This document shows positions 6,956 to 14,964 of a stretch of 19,565 nt of DNA, piece after piece. This DNA is from an uncultured Lachnospiraceae bacterium (GTDB taxonomy: Bacteria > Bacillota > Clostridia > Lachnospirales > Lachnospiraceae). The stretch lies in NCBI GenBank assembly GCA_945485625.1, contig CALYSH010000004.1:1-19565 (forward strand). Reading direction: 5' to 3'. The position numbers and the translations under genes were made by a program. The stretch's first letter is position 1, and every line of letters begins with the position of its first letter. The notes beneath the pieces were generated by a model that did not search any database, was not told the origin of the DNA, and saw nothing but the letters and a program-made list of their open reading frames with translations.

Positions 6956-6984
6956 AATATACCATGAACCCCCACGGTTCACAA
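6956..6984 (-). promoter_or_regulatory. Promoter of ptsH-leuA, with inverted repeat in the spacer
   Basis: On the minus strand TTGTGA (6984-6979), a 17-nt spacer and TATATT (6961-6956), about 37 nt before the ptsH ATG. The spacer contains the inverted repeat TGAACC (6965-6970) / GGTTCA (6976-6981) with a 5-nt centre, which also overlaps the -35 box and so is placed like a repressor site. Confidence 0.5.
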
Positions 6985-7001
6985 GTCTTTTTCCCGCTGT
7001 A

Positions 7002-8282
7002 CTAGGATGCCTTCTTCACAATTACCTTCGCTTCCAGGCGATTCTTCTGCGTTACACCGTCAAGCTCCGTAAACTGAATCGGAATACTGTATGTGCCGGG
7101 ACGGAGCTTTTCCATTCCCTTCTCTGCGATCCATTTTCCGATATCTACCATACCTGCGATCTTGCCGTTGTCCGCATCCAAATTATCCAGATATCTTGCC
7201 AGGCCACTTACCTCCAGCTGATATCCCTCCCCACCGTCATCAACCTTTGCATCCATGCCTTCCGGTACATTCAGGAGCACAATCTCACTTGCAGGAATGG
7301 TCACAATTCGGGTCAGGATTTCCTCCACCTTTACCTTCACGGTAATCCGGTTACCGGAATCCGTATCCACCAACCGGATTCCGCTGGGAAGATAGTTATT
7401 CAGGCTTAAGGAAGTCTCAATGGACTCTGTACGATCGGTCAGATCCAATGCATCCCCGGAAATAACCAGCTTATTCATATTACTCAACTGGGTTGCACTG
7501 CCTGCCACTCTGACGCTTGTTAAGCTCTGGGTCACCTCTCCGGTAGCCAGATAGCCATCCCTGGGAGTACCGGTCACCTGAATCTCAATAGGAACTTCCT
7601 TGGTGGGAAGTACATCCACCTTCATCATGATATATCGAACGGTCTTTGTCAGATTCGCATACTCAAGCTTTTTGTTGTCCTTGTCATACAGACCTACTTC
7701 CACATTGGCAGAAATGGAATTGGTGGCACCTGTTACATCCAGTTCCACATAAGCGTAGCTGACCTGATTTACCAGGGAAGCGGGGCCGCTGATTTCAATC
7801 CGGTTCAATTCCGGAGAAGCGCTGACAACGGTATAACCGGTAGCAACATCACCGATAAGGGAATAGGTGACACGAACCCACTTTTCCGCCCGGTCCTCCA
7901 CATTCAGCTGCACCTCATCATGATCGCCTTCGATGGTTCCTGTTCCCAGATTGGCATTCAGCACATCATAATGAATCGGTACGGTATTCTGACCGGTCAG
8001 CTTACTTAAATCCGCTTCCGCCACAATATCCGTATTCCGCAGGCTGTCAATCACACTTTTGGACGCAGATATGGTAACACGCACCGTGTCCGTCTCACCA
8101 AGCACCTCATAAACCTTTCCCTGATCCTCCAAAACGGAGGTATTTACAAAACGTACTTTAATATCACTAAAGGATCTGGTATCCGGCGGATCACCAAAAC
8201 GGGCAATCACACACCAGAGAAAGAAAGCCATCAGTAAAGACACCAGCTTCAGACCCCAGTTATGAAGAAACATGTTTTTCAT
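7002..8282 (-). CDS. cdaR: YbbR-domain protein, regulator of CdaA
   Basis: A 426-residue protein with a single N-terminal membrane anchor (LKLVSLLMAFFLWCVI, about 11-26) and a long beta-rich extracytoplasmic part made of repeated YbbR units, for example around residues 40-125, 130-215, 225-315 and 325-425. In Firmicutes CdaR binds and modulates the diadenylate cyclase CdaA. Its start codon lies inside cdaA: the genes overlap by 23 nt, supporting coupled synthesis of the two partners. It is the last gene of the run; glmM, the usual third gene, is missing here, with ptsH coming next under its own promoter. Confidence 0.93.
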   Translation of the reverse strand: MKNMFLHNWGLKLVSLLMAFFLWCVIARFGDPPDTRSFSDIKVRFVNTSVLEDQGKVYEVLGETDTVRVTISASKSVIDSLRNTDIVAEADLSKLTGQNTVPIHYDVLNANLGTGTIEGDHDEVQLNVEDRAEKWVRVTYSLIGDVATGYTVVSASPELNRIEISGPASLVNQVSYAYVELDVTGATNSISANVEVGLYDKDNKKLEYANLTKTVRYIMMKVDVLPTKEVPIEIQVTGTPRDGYLATGEVTQSLTSVRVAGSATQLSNMNKLVISGDALDLTDRTESIETSLSLNNYLPSGIRLVDTDSGNRITVKVKVEEILTRIVTIPASEIVLLNVPEGMDAKVDDGGEGYQLEVSGLARYLDNLDADNGKIAGMVDIGKWIAEKGMEKLRPGTYSIPIQFTELDGVTQKNRLEAKVIVKKAS

Positions 8283-9162
8283 CCCTTACCTTGCTCCTTC
8301 CTTTTCTGTCACGGATACGGATTCTCTTCTTCGAATCTCCGGTCTCCTTAATCAATATCTGATGCATATAAGCTCTCAAATCATCCGCACTTATATTTCT
8401 GATCAATTCACCCTCATATGCGCAGCTGATTTTACCGGTTTCCTCCGATACGATTACGGTCAACGAATCAGACTCCTCGGAAATACCAAGTCCCGCTCTG
8501 TGTCTGGTGCCAAGCTCCTTGCTTAAGCCTGTACTTGCAGACAAATGCAGGTAGCAGGTAGCGGCGGCAATACGGTTTCCGCTGATAATAACGGCTCCGT
8601 CATGAAGCGGTGTATTATGCTCGAAGATATTAATCAGGAGCTGGCTGCTCACTATGGCATCCACATCAATACCTGTGGCCTTAAAGTCCTTCAGGGACAC
8701 CTTCTGCTCCAGCACAATCAGTGCACCGGTCTTTGCACGCCCCATTTCTGCACAGGCCTTTACAATCTCATTGATGGTGGCTTCCGAAACCTGGTTCGCA
8801 TCACTGCCGGTTAAGTCAAAGGGTACGAAATTACGCCACACCTTTTTATTTCCCAGCTCCTCCAGTGCCTTACGAAACTCGGGCTGGAGTACAACAATCA
8901 ATGCCGTCACCGCAAAGCCCAGTACATTCTGCGCAATCCACAGAATGGTGTTCATCTTAAAGAATGCCGCAATAATCAGAAAGCCTCCGATGACAATAAC
9001 ACCCTTTAACAATGCCCAGGCTCTGGTTGTTTTCATCCACGCAAGAATGTAATACAACAGAATGGCAATAATCAAAATCTCCAGAATATCCCAGAAATCC
9101 ATTATCATACCATTAATACGTATCGTTATTAAGTTGTCAGTTACTCTGTCAAGCCACTGCAT
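8260..9162 (-). CDS. cdaA: Diadenylate cyclase CdaA
   Basis: A 300-residue membrane-bound enzyme that makes cyclic di-AMP from two ATP. Three hydrophobic helices occupy about 25-42, 50-68 and 71-92, followed by the DAC domain. The catalytic DGA (188-190, in HNTPLHDGAVII) and RHR (220-222, in GTRHRAGLG) motifs are both intact. The C terminus is a strongly basic tail (KKRIRIRDRKGRSKVR). The start has AAAGGAG 6 nt upstream, overlapping the stop of the preceding membrane gene, so the gene is embedded in the operon. In Firmicutes c-di-AMP controls potassium and osmolyte transport and cell-wall homeostasis. Confidence 0.97.
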   Translation of the reverse strand: MQWLDRVTDNLITIRINGMIMDFWDILEILIIAILLYYILAWMKTTRAWALLKGVIVIGGFLIIAAFFKMNTILWIAQNVLGFAVTALIVVLQPEFRKALEELGNKKVWRNFVPFDLTGSDANQVSEATINEIVKACAEMGRAKTGALIVLEQKVSLKDFKATGIDVDAIVSSQLLINIFEHNTPLHDGAVIISGNRIAAATCYLHLSASTGLSKELGTRHRAGLGISEESDSLTVIVSEETGKISCAYEGELIRNISADDLRAYMHQILIKETGDSKKRIRIRDRKGRSKVRDEKHVSS

Positions 9163-9173
9163 CTTAATCTCCT

Positions 9174-10253
9174 TTAGAACAGTTCCTCAAAATCATCCGC
9201 CAAATCACTCAGGGCATCCGCCTCCTGGACTGCCTCACTGTTTCCGATGGTCATGCTGCGATTGCTCATGGTGGTTTCGGATCTGCGATTGGTTTCTACC
9301 GGACGGGTGTTTGAAGTGTGGGGTCTGGTCTGAACGTTAATCTTCTTAACGCTTTTTGCCGGGGCAGATACTGCCATCTTCGGAACAGCCTTCACATAGT
9401 AGTAATACTCGTCATCCTCAAACTGTAGCTTCTCCGTCCTGGAGTAATCCACACAGAACCGGAATAATTCCAACACCTTGCCCAATCCTACAGCCAGAAT
9501 TCCGCATAGAATCATCTGAATTACAGATACGTTGATATCATATAACAAATCCCCAACCAGAAGAATCACGGTATTTACCAATGCGCCGGCAATCATTGCG
9601 ATGGTCCAGCTGTAATCCACAGACATTCTCCGAATCAGAAATACCACAATCACAGTAACCACAAACGCAGCAACAACCACCACCATGGTCTTGTTTCCGA
9701 TGAAGGAATCGATTACCAGCTTTACCTTGGAGGAAATGTCCGCATCACCCATAGTACGGATGGTCGGTCCTACAGAAATCACGGTTTCCAGGAAATAGAA
9801 CACACACACACCGCATCCCAGGGAAATCGCGGAGGTAGGAAATGCAATCAGTCCCAGCAACACCGGCAGTACATAGGGTATCTTCATCAAAAACAGGATG
9901 GGGGTCAGTGAAATAATCATGGCATCCTTTCCGCAGAAGCGGAAAAACATCAGATATAATATCACATACAGGAACACCCCAAGAATCATTACCTCCAGGG
10001 ATAGCTGGTACATGTGAAGCAACGAAAACAGTGCTCCGAAAAATACCAGAAATCCGTCAGGCAGGACGGAACAGACAAGTGCCACAATCAGAACAATGGC
10101 CAAATTGTCCAGCTTACCCATGTACCCCAGTCTTACGTTTATGGTATTGATTACAATAAACGCAATCAGAAATTTCATAACCGGAATAATAAACACGGCA
10201 TATCTGGCGTACAACTTTTTGATTTTGTCTCTCATTTCAAGCAAACCAGTCAT
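9174..10253 (-). CDS. Uncharacterised polytopic membrane protein in the cdaA operon
   Basis: A 359-residue protein not recognised as a named family. About eight membrane helices (roughly 18-38, 50-66, 68-82, 87-104, 112-140, 143-160, 188-207, 217-260) are followed by a cytoplasmic-looking, Ser/Thr/Asn-rich tail from about 275 to 359. The tail contains a YYYY cluster (283-286) and an acidic C terminus (SDLADDFEELF). There is no ABC, permease or enzymatic motif I can point to. It ends 11 nt before cdaA and starts 6 nt after the preceding gene, so the proteins should be made together. A role as a membrane partner of CdaA/CdaR is inferred from position only. Confidence 0.85.
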   Translation of the reverse strand: MTGLLEMRDKIKKLYARYAVFIIPVMKFLIAFIVINTINVRLGYMGKLDNLAIVLIVALVCSVLPDGFLVFFGALFSLLHMYQLSLEVMILGVFLYVILYLMFFRFCGKDAMIISLTPILFLMKIPYVLPVLLGLIAFPTSAISLGCGVCVFYFLETVISVGPTIRTMGDADISSKVKLVIDSFIGNKTMVVVVAAFVVTVIVVFLIRRMSVDYSWTIAMIAGALVNTVILLVGDLLYDINVSVIQMILCGILAVGLGKVLELFRFCVDYSRTEKLQFEDDEYYYYVKAVPKMAVSAPAKSVKKINVQTRPHTSNTRPVETNRRSETTMSNRSMTIGNSEAVQEADALSDLADDFEELF

Positions 10254-10259
10254 AATGAT

Positions 10260-10649
10260 TTATTTCCCCTTATAATACTTCGACAACTTTTTCAAGTTTT
10301 GATAATAACCCTTTAAGCTTTTCTGGGCTGCCATATGCCGATGCACCGCAACCACATAACATACCGCCATATATATTCCCATAAATATCAGATAATAAAT
10401 CAAAATATTCTGGGCAAAACGGACCAGATCAATCTTGTAAATGTCCTGCATAAATAACTCAAAATCATAAAAAATATACAGGGCAAAGCCCATGAGAAAT
10501 GAAATGGTTCCCCCGAAAAACGCCTTCAGCAGCTGAAGGGCAATATAATCCGTTCGGAAAAATTTACCGATCTTAATATACTTCTTCCCGTCCCGCTCCT
10601 CATAGGAAGCAAGCTTGGACATGAGAATAATACGCTGTTCATCTATCAT
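10260..10649 (-). CDS. Uncharacterised small membrane protein
   Basis: A 129-residue protein of no recognised family. The N-terminal about 35 residues are hydrophilic (SKLASYEERDGKKYIKIGKFF); two membrane helices follow (about 40-60 and 80-105), then a basic C-terminal tail (KSLKGYYQNLKKLSKYYKGK). AAGGAG lies 9 nt before the ATG. It is sandwiched between the yvyF-like gene (13 nt away) and the larger membrane protein (6 nt away), which suggests those two membrane proteins work together. B. subtilis has flgM in the slot after yvyF, but this protein is not FlgM-like. Confidence 0.85.
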   Translation of the reverse strand: MIDEQRIILMSKLASYEERDGKKYIKIGKFFRTDYIALQLLKAFFGGTISFLMGFALYIFYDFELFMQDIYKIDLVRFAQNILIYYLIFMGIYMAVCYVVAVHRHMAAQKSLKGYYQNLKKLSKYYKGK

Positions 10650-10662
10650 GAATCCATACTCC

Positions 10663-11073
10663 TTACTGCAGGAACCTCATCTTGGGGTTGCCCTTTTCAT
10701 TGTTTGAAGGATGTCGGGGGACATCGGTCCTTTTTTCATTCATTACATTCCGAAAACCACTGGCCATCTCTACCCGGCACTTATCACAGAATCTTCCGCT
10801 TCGGATCGGCGCTCCGCATAATTCGCAGTTGATATACAGGGAAGAGCCCTCTGCAATCTCCAGGCGTTCCTCCCGAATCCACTGTTTAATCTGGACTGCA
10901 TCCACATCACACTCTGCCGACACCTGCTGAATACTCACCCTTGGATTCTCCAGAACATACTTCTTTACCTTCTGAAATTCCTCCTCCTGCTTTTCCCTGC
11001 AGGCAGGGCAGATAATCGGTCCTACCACATAGTTGAAAATGTTACCGCATTTCCTGCAATTTCGAATATCCAT
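10663..11073 (-). CDS. yvyF: Flagellar operon protein, YvyF-like (TIGR03826 type)
   Basis: A 136-residue protein with two zinc-ribbon-like cysteine sets (C6, C9, C22, C25, and C83, C86, C96, C99) around a small helix-turn-helix (about 46-68, VSIQQVSAECDVDAVQIKQWI). This arrangement matches the conserved flagellar operon protein YvyF, which in B. subtilis follows comFC and precedes flgM. Here too it follows comF, after 4 nt. The ATG at 11073 is preferred; an upstream in-frame GTG would overlap the comF end. The C-terminal 25 residues are polar and probably disordered. A role linking competence/flagellar gene expression is inferred from synteny; no activity is proven. Confidence 0.85.
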   Translation of the reverse strand: MDIRNCRKCGNIFNYVVGPIICPACREKQEEEFQKVKKYVLENPRVSIQQVSAECDVDAVQIKQWIREERLEIAEGSSLYINCELCGAPIRSGRFCDKCRVEMASGFRNVMNEKRTDVPRHPSNNEKGNPKMRFLQ

Positions 11074-11077
11074 AGCA

Positions 11078-11797
11078 TCACCAGGCCTTTCCACCGGCTA
11101 AGGTCACAACATATACGTCCTTTACCCCACCGGTCTTCAAAGTCCTTGCGGCTTCGTCCACCGTGGATCCGGATGTATATATATCATCAATAAGTACAAT
11201 CGTCTTTAATTTTACATCATTTTCTGTTAATTTGAAAGCCTTTTTCAAATTATTTTGCCTTTCTTTCGGATTTAATTGCTTCAGCGGCCGGGTGTTTTTC
11301 ACCCGAACAAGCAAATTGTTTTCCACAGGTACACCCGTATACCGGCTGACCGCCACAGCCAGAGCCTTCGCCTGATTATATCCTCTCTTTCGAAAACGCT
11401 TTTTATGCAGTGGAATGGGCACCAGTGCATCCGGAGACACTCCGCGGATAAAATCTCCCAGTCCGACAGCAATCTCCTGACCGAAATAATCCCCATATTC
11501 TCTACGCCCGCCGTATTTAAAACGGTAAATGGCTTCGGCACAGCTATCGTACTGGTACAGAGACCTTCCCCGCACAAATACATGCTCTCCCTCTGCGCAC
11601 TCCCTGCAATACATTCCCCCCTGCAGCAGCTGTTTTCCGCAGCGCAGGCACCAGGGCTTTGAAATGGGACGAAACGTCCCCCTGCACTCTCTGCAAATTC
11701 CCTCCCCGGGCCGGCGAAGAATTTCATCACACACCGGACAGCGAAGAGGAAACAGAAGCCGGAGCAAAAACGCTCCCACTATTTTGAAATATTTCAT
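11078..11797 (-). CDS. comF: ComF family amidophosphoribosyltransferase-like protein
   Basis: A 239-residue ComF/ComFC-type protein involved in DNA uptake or transformation. The N-terminal half carries two CxxC zinc-ribbon pairs each (C20, C23, C35, C38, and C50, C53, C64, C67). The C-terminal phosphoribosyltransferase-like domain has LVPIPLHKKRFRKRGYNQ (125-142), NTRPLKQLNPKER (168-180) and the PRPP loop VLIDDIYTSGST (201-212). The ATG at 11797 is chosen because GGGAGG stands 4 nt upstream; the longer frame back to 11917 runs through the end of recD2 and is not protein-like. It lies 52 nt after recD2 with no terminator between, so the two are probably co-transcribed. Confidence 0.92.
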   Translation of the reverse strand: MKYFKIVGAFLLRLLFPLRCPVCDEILRRPGEGICRECRGTFRPISKPWCLRCGKQLLQGGMYCRECAEGEHVFVRGRSLYQYDSCAEAIYRFKYGGRREYGDYFGQEIAVGLGDFIRGVSPDALVPIPLHKKRFRKRGYNQAKALAVAVSRYTGVPVENNLLVRVKNTRPLKQLNPKERQNNLKKAFKLTENDVKLKTIVLIDDIYTSGSTVDEAARTLKTGGVKDVYVVTLAGGKAW

Positions 11798-11849
11798 GGT
11801 TCCTCCCACCTTCTCCGAACCAATGAAATATATGCTTTTTCCTATGGAA

Positions 11850-14075
11850 TCATTCTGCCATTTCCCGAATCCGTGCCGCCAGAGCACTGTATCGCCTGTT
11901 CTCGCTTTCGTTGGCAATCATCTCCCGCACGGTTTCACTCTGACCCAGAATGGTTACGCAGCGTTTTGCCCTGGTGATGCCGGTGTAAAGCAGATTTCGG
12001 TTAAATAACTGTCTCGGGCCGCCCATCAGCGGCAGAATCACCGCAGGATACTCACTTCCCTGGGATTTGTGAATGGTGATGGCATAACACAATTCCAGCT
12101 CCTCCAGCAAGCTGAAGGGATAGGTCACACGCCTCTGTTCATCATACTCCACCACCAGGGTAGAGAAAGCTTCGTTGATTTCACGAATCATTCCCATATC
12201 CCCATTAAAAATACCCTGTCCCCTATCAATAGGAATACCATACTTACTCACGACCTCCCACTCCAGCTGGTAGTTATTTTTAATCTGCATCACCTTGTCC
12301 CCCTCCCGGAACAGGGTATCTCCCGAAAGATGCTCCCTCTTCCCGGGTTCCGGTGGGTTCAGATACTGCTGCAGGATCCTGTTCAATGCCTCACAGCCCA
12401 ACGGACCCTTTCGCATGGGAGTAAGCACCTGAATATCATAGGGAGTGGCCTCCACGTATTTTGGAAGCTTTTCCCGAATCAATTGAATCATATGCTTATA
12501 AATGACATTCACATCATTTCTTTCCAGCAAAAAGAAGTCCCTGGATTTGTTATCCAGCGAAATCTGCTCCCCTCGGTTGATTTTGTGGGCATTAACAACA
12601 ATATCACTTTCCCCGGCCTGACGGTATATCCTTTGAAGCACCAGCATGGGGAAGCACTGACTGTCCATAATATCCCGAAGCACCTGTCCCGGACCTACGC
12701 TGGGAAGCTGATTCACATCCCCTACCAGAATCAGTCTGGTACCGGGCACAATGGCCTTAAGCAGGGCCTGAAACAGCTGGATATCCACCATGGACATCTC
12801 ATCGATGATAATCACATCCGCTTCCAGAGGATTGTCCTGGTTGCGCTCGAAGCTGACCCGCCGCTTTTCTTCATCGGACAGGGCTGAGTTTAACTCCAGC
12901 ATACGATGAAGGGTTCTGGCCTCAAAGCCCGTAGCCTCCGTCATACGCTTGGCCGCCCGCCCCGTGGGTGCTCCCAGCAGGATATCCAGTCCCTCCGACT
13001 CAAAGTAGCGGATAATCAGATTGATTGTGGTGGTCTTACCGGTTCCCGGTCCACCGGATAAAATGAACAGACCGTTCCTGATACAGCCAAGGACCGCCTG
13101 AAGCTGCAGGTCGTCCAGCTCCATTCCCTGCTCCTTCGCCAGCTGCTCCAGGGTCTTCATCATTCGCGCTTCCTGGGAGGGCAGCTGCTCTGCCTCCGGC
13201 ATGGGAAGATTGAGTTCATGCAGCATTCGGGCACAGTTTAACTCCCCATAGAAAAAGGAGCCGGCAAACACGGCACCATCCCGGCACACCAGTTTTTTAT
13301 CCATCATCAGATTGTCCACATGAGGACGGATCTGCTCTTCTCCCACCTCCAGAAGCTGTGATGCTCTGCGAAGTAAAAGCTCCATGGGCAGGTAGCAGTG
13401 CCCCTCACCCACCGCTCTCTGAAGGGTATACAGAATTCCGCTCCGAATTCGAAAGTCCGAGTCCGTATGAATACCGATTTTGGCGGCAATCTCGTCCGCA
13501 ATCTTAAAACCGACACCGGAGATATCCTCCGCCAGTCGATAGGGATTTTCCCGCATCACTCCGTAAAGCTCCATACCGTAGGTATTGTAGATCTTTACCG
13601 CCAGCGTATTGGAGATTCCGTAGCGGCCAAGGAAGACAAGTGCCTCCCGCAGATCCTTCTTCTCTTCCATCTGAATGGAGATTTCCCGGGCAATCCGTTC
13701 ACTGATTCCCTTTACCTGCACCAGCTTTTCCGGCTCCTCCTCGATAATGCGGAAGGTATCCTCCTTGAATTTCTTCACGATTCTGGCAGCCAAAGCCGGT
13801 CCCACACCCTTGATGGCGCCGGACCCAAGATAGCGCTCCATGCTTTTGCTGTCCTTGGGTATCACCGTCTGATATGTAGAGATTTTGAACTGTCTTCCGT
13901 AAGTGGGATGGTCTGTATATTCTCCGGTCAGGAGCACACTTTCCCCCTGGGTCAGTCCTTTGCACATGCCAACACATACAATCTCCTCGTCCTCTGTCTC
14001 CAGATTCAGAACCGTATATCCGTTTTCGCTGTTCTGGAACACAATGTGTTCCACATATCCGTTTAATTCTTCCAT
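11850..14075 (-). CDS. recD2: ATP-dependent 5'-3' DNA helicase RecD2
   Basis: A 741-residue superfamily 1B helicase of the RecD2 class found in bacteria without RecBC partners; it unwinds DNA 5' to 3' in repair. The N-terminal region has helix-hairpin-helix-like elements (GVGPALAARIV about 90-100, VKGISERIAREI about 121-132, SGVGFKIADEIA about 186-197), as expected for RecD2. Helicase motifs: Walker A GGPGTGKTT (341-349), APTGRAAKRM (369-378), Walker B IIIDEMSMVD (422-431), LVGDVNQLPSVGPG, and the C-terminal UvrD/SH3-like TIHKSQGSEYPAVI. The ATG at 14075 (AAGGA 6 nt upstream) is preferred over the frame start at 14141, which is an extension into repeat element R1. Length is normal for the family. 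Confidence 0.95.
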   Translation of the reverse strand: MEELNGYVEHIVFQNSENGYTVLNLETEDEEIVCVGMCKGLTQGESVLLTGEYTDHPTYGRQFKISTYQTVIPKDSKSMERYLGSGAIKGVGPALAARIVKKFKEDTFRIIEEEPEKLVQVKGISERIAREISIQMEEKKDLREALVFLGRYGISNTLAVKIYNTYGMELYGVMRENPYRLAEDISGVGFKIADEIAAKIGIHTDSDFRIRSGILYTLQRAVGEGHCYLPMELLLRRASQLLEVGEEQIRPHVDNLMMDKKLVCRDGAVFAGSFFYGELNCARMLHELNLPMPEAEQLPSQEARMMKTLEQLAKEQGMELDDLQLQAVLGCIRNGLFILSGGPGTGKTTTINLIIRYFESEGLDILLGAPTGRAAKRMTEATGFEARTLHRMLELNSALSDEEKRRVSFERNQDNPLEADVIIIDEMSMVDIQLFQALLKAIVPGTRLILVGDVNQLPSVGPGQVLRDIMDSQCFPMLVLQRIYRQAGESDIVVNAHKINRGEQISLDNKSRDFFLLERNDVNVIYKHMIQLIREKLPKYVEATPYDIQVLTPMRKGPLGCEALNRILQQYLNPPEPGKREHLSGDTLFREGDKVMQIKNNYQLEWEVVSKYGIPIDRGQGIFNGDMGMIREINEAFSTLVVEYDEQRRVTYPFSLLEELELCYAITIHKSQGSEYPAVILPLMGGPRQLFNRNLLYTGITRAKRCVTILGQSETVREMIANESENRRYSALAARIREMAE

Positions 14076-14090
14076 TTTATGTCCTTCTTG

Positions 14091-14277
14091 GGGAATTTCC
14101 ACTTTGCCATCACGTTTTTCTTCCTGCTTTACATATTTCACCTCGGACCCGCTCCCGCTTCAGCGGTCACGTAGCGGTACTAAACTCGAAAGTACCTCGT
14201 TAAGTACCGACGTTCCCTTAGAGTCCGGAGTGAAAACGTAAAGCCGTCAGAAACGCAATGGCAAAGTGGAAATTCCC
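14091..14277 (-). repeat. Structured dispersed element, copy R1
   Basis: Copy R1 reads on the minus strand. Core 14128-14242 runs from TTTACGTTTTCAC to GTGAAATATGTAAA and contains ACGTCGGTACTTAA. It is enclosed by a perfect 20-bp inverted repeat: GGGAATTTCCACTTTGCCAT at 14091-14110 and its complement at 14258-14277. GCTTTAC/GTAAAGC (14126-14132/14238-14244) joins the outer stem to the core. An inner hairpin uses CGGTAC/GTACCG. The outer arm ends a few bases before the recD2 ribosome binding site, so in the recD2 message this is a large 5' leader structure. Compare R2 (14311-14489) and R3 (16691-16902). Confidence 0.85.
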
Positions 14278-14310
14278 ATCTACATACTTAATTCCTAGCT
14301 ACCTGGATCT

Positions 14311-14489
14311 GTGCAGGCCGAAATGGGAGGCTCGAAGAGTTTGCGTTTTCTCAGCGGACTCTCACTTTGCGTCGGTCCTTAATGAGCCCGATGTATTTTC
14401 GGGCGAATTTAGTACCGCAACGCGAAGTGCGAAGCGGGAGCGGGTCCGACGAGAAATATGCAAACTCTGAGAGCCTCCCATTTTGGGCC
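14311..14489 (+). repeat. Structured dispersed element, copy R2
   Basis: Copy R2 reads on the plus strand, opposite to its neighbour R1, with 33 nt between them. Core 14340-14464 runs TTTGCGTTTTCTC to GAGAAATATGCAAA with GCGTCGGTCCTTAA inside and an internal GCCCGA/TTCGGGC hairpin. Outer stem: AAATGGGAGGCTC (14321-14333) pairs perfectly with 14471-14483, AGAGTTTGC (14336-14344) with GCAAACTCT (14460-14468), and GGCC (14316-14319) with 14486-14489. The outer arms share no sequence with those of R1 or R3 but keep the pairing. Confidence 0.85.
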
Positions 14490-14530
14490 GGGAGCACGCT
14501 TCGATAACGTAGCATCTCCATAGCCAAGAA

Positions 14531-14555
14531 TGGAGAGTTCAGAATGAACTCTCCA
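14531..14555 (-). terminator. Hairpin ending the mbl-flhO-flhP-rod operon
   Basis: TGGAGAGTTCA (14531-14541), loop GAA, TGAACTCTCCA (14545-14555): a perfect 11-bp stem that begins 22 nt past the rod-binding gene stop. The minus-strand U tract is weak (TTCTT), so it may also be an mRNA-stabilising stem. Confidence 0.7.
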
Positions 14556-14577
14556 TAAAAGTCGTCTGATATGTAAA

Positions 14578-14952
14578 TCACTCAATCTCCTTAATTGCAT
14601 CGGGCGAAATGCCGTAGTTGATCTTCATCTGCTCGTAGAGCATCTGGGCAAGACCCAGGCTGTTGTTCTCCGTGGACTGGGCCGCCAGATCCTGGATTCC
14701 CTGATCCTTAAAGTAGTCCACCATGGTATCGGTGGTTTTGGAATCCTTCTCACCAATATTGACGGTTTTCTGCATTTCCTTGAAGACCTGCTCAAGGAAA
14801 TATGCTTCAAACTGCTTGCAGGCATCCATCAACTCCTCATCCGTAGCCTTGGAATAATCGCTCTTTAACTCACTTTCCAGCTTGGATGCTGCCTGATTTT
14901 TCGCATTTGCATACAAATCCCCATAGGGGGAAGTCAGATTCGGAATGTCCAT
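14578..14952 (-). CDS. Flagellar rod-binding protein, FlgJ N-terminal-like
   Basis: A 124-residue protein corresponding to the rod-binding half of FlgJ without the muramidase half, as is common in Firmicutes. The rod-binding signature is DACKQFEAYFLEQVFKEMQKTV (43-64; 22 residues named here in parts: DACKQFEAYF then LEQVFKEM), followed by MVDYFKDQGIQDLAAQ and a C-terminal GLAQMLYEQM (100-109). It should help rod assembly through the peptidoglycan, in the periplasm-like space. GAGGG lies 6 nt before the ATG; flhP is 12 nt upstream. It is the last gene of the cluster, followed by a perfect hairpin. Confidence 0.88.
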   Translation of the reverse strand: MDIPNLTSPYGDLYANAKNQAASKLESELKSDYSKATDEELMDACKQFEAYFLEQVFKEMQKTVNIGEKDSKTTDTMVDYFKDQGIQDLAAQSTENNSLGLAQMLYEQMKINYGISPDAIKEIE

Positions 14953-14964
14953 ATCAATCCCTCA

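Noticed and set aside
10270..10285. TTCGACA, matching a Spo0A box, within the small membrane protein gene
   Set aside because: A 7-bp match inside coding sequence, away from any promoter, is expected by chance.
11797..11830. GGTTC/GAACC arms around the comF ribosome binding site
   Set aside because: Only five base pairs with a 14-nt loop; too weak to claim as a regulatory hairpin.
14076..14141. 22-residue N-terminal extension of RecD2
   Set aside because: The extension is repeat R1 read through; the ATG at 14075 has AAGGA at good spacing and gives normal family length.
14258..14600. Several 63-112 codon ORFs on both strands over R1 and R2, and one of 116 codons over R3
   Set aside because: Their apparent mutual similarity comes from the shared repeat core read in different frames; none has a ribosome binding site and the DNA pairs as stems.
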